Of a DNA stretch of 64,000 nt, positions 31,227 through 41,800 are shown piece by piece. The DNA lies in the NCBI GenBank assembly GCA_963971575.1, contig OZ020611.1, positions 1,178,001 to 1,242,000 on the forward strand. Direction: 5' to 3'. Every line of letters starts with the position of its first letter. The stretch's first letter is position 1. The notes under the pieces are model-generated. The model was not told the DNA's origin and searched no databases. It was given only the letters and a program-made list of their open reading frames with translations. The position numbers were made by a program, and so were the translations under genes. The stretch comes from Liopterus haemorrhoidalis. Its lineage: Eukaryota; Arthropoda; Insecta; Coleoptera; Dytiscidae.

Positions 31227-31460
31227 TTTTTTGTAAGATTAGCACTGAGTTCAGATGACTTGAACAACCCCAGATCTCGATGGCATATGTAGCATGGGTT
31301 GCATATAGATTGTTGCATAGGTAACACGCTGCTTTCTCTCCTACAGTGTTCGATATTCTTTTGACTGCAAAGATTGCTGTTGATAATTTTTTGCATAGGC
31401 TATCGATGTGAGTTTTCCACGTGTCTGGAATCCAAGTACACTACTAGGAATTTTGCTGAA
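31227..31460 (-). pseudogene. Non-LTR reverse transcriptase fragment
   Basis: Minus-strand translation in shifting frames gives THIDSLCKKLSTAIFAVKRI and SNTVGEKAACYLCNN, typical of the post-catalytic region of Jockey/RTE-like RT. It is broken by frameshifts and lacks both ends. Confidence 0.75.
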
Positions 31461-32247
31461 CCGATAGTAGCATTCATATTAACCTTACTTGACAATCTAC
31501 TGTATAAGAAATCTAAAATCTAAGGTACCCAGAAATGTCCTGGTGACTGCATATCATGCCCTGGTTGTCATTTTGGTGTCACGTTTAATTCGGGGTTGCG
31601 TTATATTCGGGCTAATACGGTACTTCTTCCAGATACAGCTTAATTATTCAAATTTATTAATATAACTAAATTTCTGTTATGACTAATAAATTAAATACTA
31701 AGGTTCATTATACAAAAAAATTCCTCCGATTAAAAATATCTATTGTTCAACTATAAATGTATAAGATTTTTGTTTTCGGCTTCGTTTATCTGTCCTAATT
31801 TTAGCAAATGTATTGAAATTCAGCGATATCGTGTTGTGCTTTGATTATTAAATGGAAGGGCATAAATAAGGCGGAGGCGGAAGATGACTGGTGATGGGAC
31901 GGCCGTACAATGCAGGCCACGACCTAATGACTCGATGATAAAATGACAATGTCACGCTCATTATTATACAACCAAATCCATAACACATTAAACGCACAAA
32001 CGTTAAACAAAATGTTATTTTTAGCTTCGTCAAATTGATTGCTATTCTACAAGGTGTATCAGACTACCCGTTCACCTATTTATTCTCGAAAATGTGATGT
32101 GTGAGCAGAAAAAAAAATTGATGGCTAAAGTTTACCCAAAAAATTGAATGGTAGTATTGAAATTTTGCGGAATAAACCGGAAGTACGGGATATCAATGAC
32201 TACTTTGGTTTTTAAAATGGTAACATAAGTCGAGTTGGATATCTTAA
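31461..32247. other. Intronic DNA without recognisable features
   Basis: A moderately GC-rich patch at 31857-31935 (GGCGGAGGCGGAAGATGAC) stands out, but no gene or repeat is supported. Confidence 0.4.
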
Positions 32248-32255
32248 CTTTAAAG

Positions 32256-32583
32256 CAGTGGTTCCCAACCGGGGGATTTATAGAAATTTATATAAGAAAT
32301 CTAGTTTATTTAAATAACAATAAAAAATTATTTTTCAATAAGTATATTTTCTTTTTAATTTTATTAAGGTTAAGAACCGTTGAATGCTACATCAATTAAT
32401 TTGATCAATTTTAAAGAAATATTCATGCGATTTCCTTTTTTTTTGCTCTTCACTTTTTATTTTGATCAATTTGACATATATATGACTAAACTGAAAAAAC
32501 CTGAGCACATTTTATATGGGGGTGCGGGAGCTTATTTTCACATTCAAAGGGGTGCTCACCACAAAAAAGGTTGGTAACCACTG
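32256..32583. mobile_element. hAT miniature, 328 bp
   Basis: Ends CAGTGGTTCCCAACC and its inverse GGTTGGTAACCACTG, with a perfect 8-bp duplication CTTTAAAG at 32248-32255 and 32584-32591. No coding capacity. Confidence 0.95.
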
Positions 32584-32621
32584 CTTTAAAGGTATGTTAA
32601 CGTGAAGATGTAATAATTATT

Positions 32622-32945
32622 TAAAAAAATTTGATGTGAAGTGTAAATTTTGACACATTTCAGGGTTTCGCAGGTATTTAGTAAGTGAATGATGATTATT
32701 TGGGATGCCAAAACAAATTTTATGTTAAAATATTTTATTTGTTAATTTTAATTCGAATGCCTAATACCATTATTTAGATTTCTAAATATGCGCAGATTTT
32801 TTTTTTATATAGCATGGTTCATTAAGATTTTGAAAATTGCGCTTATGGCTTCCGTTGGTTGTTTTAAGTCATAACTCCGCCCCTCTGATTTCCTGTATTC
32901 AATTTCAATAATTTCTACTGGTTATTAAATTTATATGCCCAAATC
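32622..32945 (-). mobile_element. HINE-A copy 6, 3' part only
   Basis: Begins TTTGATGTGAAGTGTAAATT, has the subterminal repeat CAGGGTTTCGCAGGTATTT and the CCGCCCCTCTGATTTCCTGT block, then stops before the tRNA position. 32946-33284 is unassigned. Confidence 0.8.
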
Positions 32946-33662
32946 GAATGTTAGAACTCAACAAACACAATATATACTAAAGTTACTCATTTCACCCAGA
33001 ATGTAGATTCTTCCTTTTAGGGCTCGATTAAGGCAAAATAGTGAAATATGTTTTTAAGTATTTGTATGTAACAAAAAACCAAGTCGATATCTCATCGGAT
33101 CTAAGAGATATTGGGAAATCCATGAAAAAATATTTTACCCCTTTTCACATCCCTGGGAGTCAAATTTTGAAATATCCCACCTTTTATTGAGTGCTTACGG
33201 CATGAAAGGAATATACTCCTCTAATTTTATGTTTCTATGTTTAGGGGACGTTCTATCGAATTAAAAATACCAGTTTACCCTTTTTTGTGAATTGTGAATT
33301 TTTATACATTTCAGGGTTTCGCAGGTATTTAGTAACTGAATGATGATTATTTGGGATGCCAAAACAAATTTTATGTTAAAATATTATTTTTTGTTAATTT
33401 TAATTCAAACGCCTAATACCATTATTAGGTTTTATATAGCAAGGTTCATTAATATTTTTAAAATTGCGCCTATGGCTTCCATTGGTTGTTTTAAGTCATA
33501 ACTCCGCCCCTATGATTACCTGTATTCAGTTTCAACAATTTCTAATGGTTATAAAATTTACGCTTTTAAAAATTAAATGCAACATTTGCCCAAATATAAC
33601 TAGAAATTTGAAAAAATAATTTAAATAAAATAAAAATGCAAGAAAAACAGAATAAATAAAAT

Positions 33663-33742
33663 TGCCTCGAGGACGGATCGAACTCGAGTTTGCAAATTAG
33701 AACGCCAGTACCCTACGCATTACACCATCAAAGCGCTCTGTT
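33663..33742 (-). ncRNA. tRNA-like module inside HINE-A copy 7
   Basis: Minus strand: GAGCGCTTTGATGGTGTAAT with A box (TGATGGTGTAATG) and CGAGTTCGATCCGTCC B box. GCCTCGAG on one side and CTCGAGTTCG on the other give partial pairing. Confidence 0.6.
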
Positions 33743-34082
33743 TACTTTACAACATAATATCATAAAATATTTACATGGTCAAGCAAAAAACACAAAAAAT
33801 GCGTTACTTTCCGAAAACATAATCTGATCAAAAATTCGTGTTGTGCTATTCCGGTTCCAACAAATGTACATTACTTAGAATTTTTTCAGATATTTAGTTT
33901 AAACCATCTGGGCTACAGGGTGTAGGACAAAAAATTTTTTGCACAAGTTTGGCAAAAATCACGTCAAAATAATTTATTTTGCAAAAATAAAATTTTGGTC
34001 GTTAATCCACGTACTAAGGGCTTTCATTTGATACCCTACGCAGAATTTAAAAAAAAATATTTTGTTTTTCGATGAGCACATA

Positions 34083-34673
34083 CAGTCTGTTCCAAACGGT
34101 TAAGCGGAACTAAATGGGAATTTAGTTCTTTTAGGTTGTCACGAGAAGGGACCTTGCTTGGGATATTTCATTTTTCACGTTGGGATGTCAAAATTTAAAA
34201 TTCCAACAATGAAACCATGGAAACGAATGACATATGTCAAACTTAAATTAATTTTCTTACATATTTCAATGACAAAAAAATAAATAAATGGGATATTTGT
34301 ATTAAGAATGACACAAAAAATCAAAATATAAAGAAAATGACATTTTAAAATGATATTAACCTTAACCAAAAAATGTTTGTTGCAAGTATGATTTACAAAG
34401 CTTCAACAAAACGGCCGAAAAGCATGATTTAAACGATGAAAGTAACTAGATTGCAAAATCTAGTTCCGCCTAACCGTTTGGAACAGACTTTAAAGTCTGT
34501 TCCAATAATTTAATTTTGACATATGTCATTCGTTTCAATGGTTTCATTGTTGGAATTTTAAATTTTGACATTCCAACGTGAAAAATGAAATAACCCAAGC
34601 AAGGTCCCTTTTTGTGACAACCTAAAAGAACGAAATTCCCATTTAGTTCCGCCTAACCGTTTGAAACAGACTG
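34083..34673. mobile_element. TA-flanked foldback element (CAGTCTGTTCC family)
   Basis: Ends CAGTCTGTTCCAAACGGTTA and inverse, flanked by TA within HINE-A copy 7, where the empty site is known. It is made of two partly inverted arms joined at AGACTTTAAAGTCTG (34487-34501). Other members: 9080-9216, 51184-51318, 57194-57967. Confidence 0.88.
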
Positions 34674-35109
34674 TATTTGTTTATATTTTTAGGGGGATAT
34701 GTTTTTTAGAAGTTTTAGTATTTTTCCTATGTGCGGGTCAAAGAGTTGTATAAGCATGCCAAATTTCAACTCTCTAGGTTTAGCCACAATTGGCTACAAT
34801 TTTTACCGAACAGACAGACATACAGACAGACAGATAGACAGACAGACATATAGACAAATAGACTAAGCTCTAAGTTCAACCGTTTGGTCACAATTCCAAC
34901 CGGACAGATAGACAGACATTAATTAGTTTTTTCATGGCCCAATTATACACTCTTCATATAAATTTGTGACTCTTTTTCCAAATAGTTTGGTGACCTCTGC
35001 TTTAGACCCTTTTTATACAAGAAATACGTCCACGATACAACTCTCTACTTCACAAATATAAAAATCAGATCAAATATTCCTCCTAAATATTAAGTAACAA
35101 GTTCCTTAC

Positions 35110-35136
35110 CTGACAAGCATTAAATACGAAAGCCAT
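35110..35136 (-). CDS. CFAP126: Flattop exon 1 (start codon, 9 codons)
   Basis: ATG at 35136-35134 encodes MAFVFNACQ and ends at CAG followed by the donor GTAAGG (35109-35104), phase 0. Human Flattop begins MATNYSANQ, also nine residues before the conserved Y/F-E segment, so exon 1 joined to exon 2 (FEDVYNP) reproduces the family N-terminus exactly in length. The exon is far too short to detect by coding statistics; the match in length, terminal Q, splice site and phase makes it convincing. Confidence 0.85.
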
Positions 35137-35600
35137 TCCGCCTTTCACAAACAAAATAACTACATGATTTCTTAAATATCCTCTTTATTTAACTCAAATT
35201 TAATACATTTGACACGAGTCAAACTGAAAACTGTTGAAAACACTATACACGCTACCATAGAAACAAACAGTTCCCTCTTCGCGAACCATTGACTTTTCCT
35301 TATCGAGAAAATGCACGGATTTTTTTATACGGAACAAAACTAAAAATAACTTTTACATCAAATATTGAAGCTACTAATAGAGATGTCAATTTGACTGACA
35401 GAAAATTGTTTTTAGATTTTCTTTTAATGAAAATTTGTTGATGTTTTCTGCTGATAAGTTTTTGAAAGTTCATTAAAGTTTTTACTTCAAACTTCAAACG
35501 GAAGAATCGGCCGCAGCAAGTTGTCGCATTCAGTATTGACGATACCCGGTATTCCGCAAAGTTTTGTTAATGGCCGGTTGCTAAAGATCGAGTTTTGTTT
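35137..35600. other. Flattop upstream region
   Basis: Holds the 5' leader and promoter of Flattop (X-box/forkhead block at 35251-35269). No TATA box at a clear position and no second gene upstream on the opposite strand were found. Confidence 0.4.
35251..35269 (-). promoter_or_regulatory. CFAP126: RFX X-box-like site with adjoining forkhead site, Flattop promoter
   Basis: On the minus strand GTTTCTATGGTAGC (35264-35251) matches the imperfect inverted-repeat X-box consensus (GTTRCCATGGYAAC) at 11 of 14 positions. It overlaps TGTTTGTTT (35269-35261), the core bound by FOXJ1-type forkhead factors. Both lie about 115 bp upstream of the Flattop ATG. RFX and FOXJ1 are the established regulators of motile-cilium genes, so the location is meaningful, though short motifs can arise by chance. 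Confidence 0.6.
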
Positions 35601-36437
35601 TAATTCAAATTATCCCTAAAACCGCATTCAGAGCTCTTAAATCAATAGCTTATAAACTGTATCTTGTACTCTGTTTATTGTCACTACGAGTTTGAGACAA
35701 TTTGAACGGCCCGTTCACAATTGGGGCTTTTCACAACTGGGGCCATTAACAACTGGGGTGATGGACAATTCGGGCCGTTCACAATTGGGGCTTTTGACAA
35801 CTGGGGCCATAACTATAAGAGTCTTCTTTTGTTTAAAATAAAAAATAATTATTTTACAAGTTGGCATAAATTAAATTGCGTGTTCTTTTGAAAAAAAAAA
35901 ATATTTTAATAGTTTGATTAAGTACATTTTGGTGGGAATTAGAATGAATTAAAAAAAATGTATTTTAAGGGTTGGCTTAAGGTAATTTTCGTGATCATTT
36001 GATTAAAAAGAAATTGTATTTTAAGAGTTAGATTAAGTAAAATTTGGTGCTCTTTTGACTATATAAATAAAAAATGTTTTTTAAGGGTTAGCTTAAGTAA
36101 ATTTAAGTGTTCTTTTGAATAAATATATAAAAAATGTATTTTAAGGTTTAAAAAATACTATGATACATAAAAAAAAAACACTAGGAAAATCAAATAGTCA
36201 AACAAAAAATAACTGATTTTCTCGTGGTTGACCCATATTAATTAAATTTAGTTACTCAAAAGTTTTTATTTGCTTATTCAAAAGAGCACTTAAATTTACT
36301 TAAGCCAACCCTTAAAATACATTTTTTATTTACATAGTCAAAGAGCACTAAATTTTACTTAATCTAACCTTTTTTAAAATTATCAAAATTTTTTTTTAAT
36401 CAAATAAACACGATTATTTATTTAAGCCAACTCTTAG

Positions 36438-37521
36438 GGCCGAGAGTTCCAGTTGCTAATAAACTATCCAATAAGTTTATTAGCAACATAATTTTTTTTC
36501 CGAGAGTTCCACCCCGAAATAGTTATTAGGTTGCTAATAAACAGGCTTATTTGTCTAATAACTTATAGGCAACATGAAGTGCTTAATAAAGTGACATATA
36601 ACCAAAAACAAGTTCGCAAAATGTGTTAATATTTCAATTTTAATTGGAAACCAGTATAATTTTAAAAGAATATACGAATGTGTAGTTTTTAAACATTTCT
36701 ATAATGGTGATTTTAGTGTTTTATATACATTTAAGTTGTATTTTGGCGAAATCCACGATCTGTTTGGATGAATTTATAAATTATGGACAACCGTTTTTAG
36801 AATATTTTGGGCATTTATTGTAAATGTGATATATAAAGAACAATATATAAATATATATTTTTAAATAAACATTGTCTTTTATTTTTACATTTGTATTTAT
36901 TTCAATTACGATTACAACACATTACAAACAATACTTTAAGCATTACTATTTATATAAAAATGATAGAAAATAAGAAGACGGACGTAATTATTGGCAGAAT
37001 AATAAAGATGTGTGGCTGAAAATTGCTGATAAGTTTAATTCATATTGTTTAAGGAATGTAAAATAAAGCAAAATATGGCTGTCTTCTTATATTCAGTCAC
37101 TTTTGTATTATAAAATGCTATTTTTATTAACTTCTCTTCTATCTATATTGTCCTCTTTTTCTGTGATAAAATTTGTTGAACGCCGTTTAATTGTCATTTT
37201 AACAGTAACACAAAAAATATACGTAATGTCATTGAATGTCAAGTCAAACTATTTATTGTCAAAATATTTATTGTCAAAATATTCAGTTTCAAAATTTCAT
37301 CTCACTTTAGCTCTACAAATTTACGTATAGCTCTATCCCTCTTGCACCGTGTTACTATCTTCATAAGAAATACCAATGCAAAAACAAAAAATTATGTTGC
37401 TAATAAACTATTAGAAGGATTTTGTAACTTGGAAATCACCAATAAATTTATTAGCTTCATAAATATATTATGTGTCAAATAACTATTAGGGAGTTTATTA
37501 GGAACTGGAACTCTCGGCCCA
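36438..37521. mobile_element. TIR element ending GGGCCGAGAGTTCC
   Basis: GGGCCGAGAGTTCCAGTTGC at the left is mirrored at the right (GGAACTCTCGGCCC), with inner AATAAACTAT/AGTTTATTAG words repeated. Interior is AT-rich; a weak frame at 37103-37330 is not recognisable. A small relative is at 22905-22965. Confidence 0.75.
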
Positions 37522-37656
37522 TAAAATATTTTTTTTTTATTTATTCTAATTCACCCGAATTGTCCATCGGCCCAGTTATTAATGGCCCCAGTTGTGAAAA
37601 GCCCCAATTGTGTACGGCTCGAATTGTCCATCGCCCCAGTTGTTAATGGCCCCAGT

Positions 37657-37932
37657 CAGTGGCGGATTAAGCGGCCGCGGGGGGCCCCGAGCTAATGGGG
37701 GGCACCAAAATTCAATGAGAAAAAATTTTTTCATTAAAATTCTCAAAATTGATAAAATAAATAACCTGATATAATGCAAAATACTTTTGTTTTCCTTGAA
37801 AATTGTTTTACAGTTTAAAATTTTTAAATTAATTTGTAAATTGATTCAAATAAGCTTATTTTTTGCCTAATTGATTTTGGGGCCCCCTTATTTCTACCGC
37901 TTAGGGCCTCCACTTGTCATGATCCGCCACTG
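37657..37932. mobile_element. hAT miniature, 276 bp
   Basis: Ends CAGTGGCGGATTAAG and inverse of CAGTGGCGGATCATG; perfect 8-bp duplication GCCCCAGT (37649-37656 and 37933-37940). Inserted into the periodic words of FB1. Confidence 0.95.
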
Positions 37933-38284
37933 GCCCCAGTTGTGAAAAGCTCCAATTGTCAACGGCCCGAATTGTCTTACGGCCCCAGTTGTCTAGTTAC
38001 CATCAGTACATTCCTACGTAAGACATACCGATAGGTAGAGAAATTTTCAAAAGTCCATTCTTGGCTTGTAATGCTTCCACAACATAAGAATGTGTCACAT
38101 TCGACCAAACATGAGTTATTTCCTACAGTTTGAGAGTTTCTGTTTATAATCTAAATCAGCAAACTGAACCAAACAAATGTTTGAAAGTAGTTTTGCAATA
38201 AATTATCTTTAACAAAGTTTGTTATCTGGCGAATCAGGAATCACGTAATATAAGGAAACATTAATTAGTGCTGTGACAGTGGAT

Positions 38285-38440
38285 ATGGATATTGATTGTG
38301 GCGGAGTTGGTCTGGCAAAGAAACAGGAAGATTGTCCTGTGGACGCGGGCGTCGCGGTGCCAGGCACAGGTCATCGCCAGCCATCCCCCAGACCCCAGCC
38401 TTCAGACTTCCTCACGAAAATCACATTTCAATGCATTTGA
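38285..38440 (+). CDS. Short GC-rich open frame, possible exon, unidentified
   Basis: ATG 38285 opens MDIDCGGVGLAKKQEDCPVD and the frame ends with TGA at 38438-38440 after 51 residues, the last part Pro/Gln-rich. The GC content and codon style resemble the host exons in this window. A donor could lie at ACAG|GTCATC (38368). The young Gypsy element is inserted 120 bp downstream. No family recognised; could be a decayed exon. Confidence 0.3.
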   Translation: MDIDCGGVGLAKKQEDCPVDAGVAVPGTGHRQPSPRPQPSDFLTKITFQCI

Positions 38441-38560
38441 TTTATCACACATATAATGGCTCAATGTGGAAAAGTTCAATATACTTCCTCATACATACAG
38501 GCTAGCATACCGACATAAACAACAGTATTTAGACTAGAGAATCAAACTGTTTCAATTTCC

Positions 38561-38678
38561 TGATATGTATTGTGTTAAAACTTGTATGAAATATGTCTTG
38601 AGTGAATATTCAAAAAATACAGCCAGTCTTGTTTAAACCATGTACCTGTGTGTTTCATTTTAAACCCACAACATTACA
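38561..38678 (+). repeat. 5' LTR
   Basis: TGATATGTATTGTG ... CACAACATTACA, 118 bp, identical to the 3' LTR. It is followed by TTGGCGACGTTGGAC, a TGG-initiated primer-binding-site-like sequence (38680-38693). Confidence 0.95.
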
Positions 38679-38818
38679 TTGGCGACGTTGGACTAGTAAA
38701 ATCAAGTCTTAGGACCACGCGGTCAATAAAATTTAATACAAAAGAAAATACGAACAATAATTATAATATAATAATAATTTAATTAAGTAACTAAGTGAAT
38801 AAATTAAAAGACTACAAA

Positions 38819-41800
38819 ATGTCAATTGGAAAAATAAAAGAATTTAATTTAAGTGAAAAAAATTGGACAATGTACGTTGCAAGACTCAATAATTATTTAA
38901 AAGTTAATAAAGTAAGTGAGGAACTAAAAGTTTCAACATTATTATGTGTAGTTGGTGAACAAACATATGAATTAATAGCAAATTTGTGTGATCCAGTAAA
39001 GCCCGAAACAAAAACGTACGAACAGTTAGTTAAATTGGTGAAAGATCATGTCGATCCTGATCCAAATTTCATTGTTTCGCGTTACAAATTTCGTAAACGA
39101 AATCAAGAAGAAAGTGAAACGGTAGCCGAATATGCAGCGGCACTAAAAAAATTAGCAAAAAACTGTGAGTTCAAAAATAATTTAAATGAACATTTACGTG
39201 ATCAATTACTTTTTGGTCTCCGTAATGAGTTAATAAAGCAAAAATTGTTCACCATGCACGATTTAACTTATTCCAAGGCGTTGGAGACGGCATGTAATAT
39301 GGAAGCAGCTGAGAAGGATGCTCACGAAACGATGGAAACGTCGGTTTCCTCCATGCACTACGTCCGAGGGAACCACCAGCAGCGCACCGACCATCCCAAG
39401 GGCAGCGGCAGTCGTCCCAGTACGAGCGAGTTGGATCACCCGTGTGCCTGTTGCGGCAGACGAAACCACAAGGTTGACTCGTGTTTTTACCGAAATTCAA
39501 AATGCAATTTATGCGGTAAAGTAGGACATTTGAAGTATGTATGTAAAATGAAAAACAATGTTAGTAATAAAAATCAAACAAAACCATATAAGAATCGTAA
39601 AGTCTCTAATAAAAATTATAATAATTATAGAATGGAGGATGAAATTTCAGATTCATCTAGCGTGTCAAGTGACGGGTCCATGTATAATATTAAAGATATA
39701 AACAGTACGAAAGGTCCTATTATTATTAAAATTAAAGTAAATTCAATTAATTTAGATATGGAGGTGGATACAGGCTCAGGTGTGTCTGTCATTTCCGCAA
39801 TTGTGTTTAATAAATTTTTTAGAAACCTCAAATTACATTCAAGTAATACGACCTTCAAGTACTACACTGGTGAAGAAATGTCACCATTAGGATATATTAA
39901 GGTACCTGTTAATTATGGTACATTTGAAAAGGTTCTTAAATTGTATGTTATTTCAAAAGGCGGCCCGCCATTGATAGGACGTGAGTGGTTGTATAAATTA
40001 AATATTTTAGGCAATAATATTAAGGATTTAAATAGTATAGTTAATAAAAATGAGGGAAATTTTAGCAATAATAAATCAATAATTACAGAATTAAAGCTTA
40101 AATTTCCTGAAGTTTTTAAATCTGGTTTAGGAAAATTCAATAAAGGTACTGTATCATTACATTTAAAAAACAATGTAAGACCAGTTTTTTGTAAGGTTAG
40201 ACCATTACCTTATGCTCTTAAAGATAAAGTTGACAAAGAGATTGAAAGATTAATAAATGAAAATGTTTTGCAACAAATTGAATACAATGATTGGGCAACT
40301 CCAATAGTTCCGGTTATTAAAAAGGATGGTAGTGTTAGGTTATGCGGAGATTTTAAAATCACTGTTAATCCTAATTTACAGGTGGAAAAATATCCAATCC
40401 CCCGAATTGAAGATTTGTTTTCTAGATTACAGGGTGGTAAAATTTTTACAAAATTAGATTTGTCACAGGCTTATACACAATTTGAATTAGATCAAGAGTC
40501 AAAGAAAATTGTTTCAATAAATACTCATAAGGGAATTTTTCAGTATAATCGTCTTCCATTTGGCGTATCATCGGGACCCGGGATTTGCCAGCGGCATTTA
40601 GAACAAATTTTAAATAATATTGACGGATGTTGTATTTTTCTGGATGATATTTTAATTACAGGAAAAAATGAAATAGAGCATAAAAGAAATTTATTTGCGG
40701 TTTTAAATAAATTACAAGAATGTGGTCTAAGGGTGCATATTAATAAATGTAACTTTTTTCAAAATTCAGTTTCATATCTTGGATATACAATTGACAAAAA
40801 TGGTTTGCATACCAATAAAGATAGAATTAAGGCAATACTAAAAGTCAAGAGACCCACGAGCGCTACTGAAGTAAAAAGTTTGTTAGGGTTGATTGGTTAC
40901 TACGGTAAATTTATAGAGAACATGAGTGCTGTTCTGCATCCTCTGTATCAGTTATTAAAAAAACACTCAAAATTCGTGTGGACTAATGAATGTGAGGGCG
41001 CATTTAATGTAATAAAATCAAAATTAGTGAGTTCCCCGATTTTAGCACACTATGACCAAAACCTACCCCTCACACTAGCTTGCGATGCCAGTCCTTTTGG
41101 AGTTGGCGCGGCCATTTCCCACATTATGCCAAATGGTATTTCAAAACCAGTGGCGTACGCCTCCAGGACATTATCAAAAGCGGAAAAAAATTACTCCCAG
41201 ATACAAAAGGAAGCCTTAGCCATAATTTTTGGGGTTAAAAAATTCAATCAATATTTGTACGGGCGTCATTTTACACTTTTGACAGATCACAAGCCTCTTA
41301 TTTCAATTTTTGGAAATAAAAAAGGTATACCGCAAATGGCCGCAAATAGATTGCAGCGCTGGGCGTTAATTTTAACTGGTTATAATTACGATATTAAATA
41401 CATAAAATCGGAATTAAATGGAAATGTAGACGGTTTATCGCGCCTACCTTTACCAAAAACTAAAAAAAAGAAAGAAAATTTTGGTCATATTTTACATATT
41501 GAAGAGTCATTACCGATAACTCACAAAAATATAGCGGCGGAAACTAAACGGGATAAATTATTAGGTAAAATTTTTCTGTATATTTTAAATGGTTGGCCAA
41601 AAGGTACAGAAAAACTAGATGATTTAAAACATTTTTATTCGCGGCGCGATGAATTACATATTGAACATGGTTGTATCATGTGGGGTTATCGAGTAATAGT
41701 TCCATTAAAATTAAGAAATTTTATTTTAAAACAATTACATACTTCTCATATGGGTATCAATAAAACAAAATCTATGGCGAGGTCATATATTTGGTGGCCA

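Larger units (their letters stand above)
33285..34870 (-). mobile_element. HINE-A copy 7, interrupted
   Basis: Hairpin end at ~33288, tRNA-like module at 33663-33742, conserved right half to a mixed CAGA/TAGA tract ending ~34865. It is split at ATTTTTCG..GAGCACA|TTTGTT by a TA-flanked element (34083-34673); the same junction is uninterrupted in copies 3, 4 and 8. Confidence 0.85.
35600..38003. mobile_element. Foldback element FB1 with nested insertions
   Basis: Both ends consist of periodic words (CACAATTGGGGCTTTTCACA, ACTGGGGCCATTAACAACTG and inverses). The inner arms at 35860-36130 and 36240-36440 are inverted copies of one another (TTAAGGGTTGGCTTAAG-type words). A TIR element at 36438-37521 and a hAT miniature at 37657-37932 are nested. 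35618-35660 is a fragment of the CCGCATTCAGAGCTC MITE family. FB2 at 43551-45612 is a relative. Confidence 0.75.

Noticed and set aside
31187..31396. Host gene on the minus strand
   Set aside because: The translation matches the post-catalytic part of non-LTR reverse transcriptases and is frameshifted.
38795..38818. GTG start for Gag-Pol at 38795
   Set aside because: A eukaryotic element is expected to start at ATG; the first in-frame ATG is at 38819 and the Gag domain begins after it.
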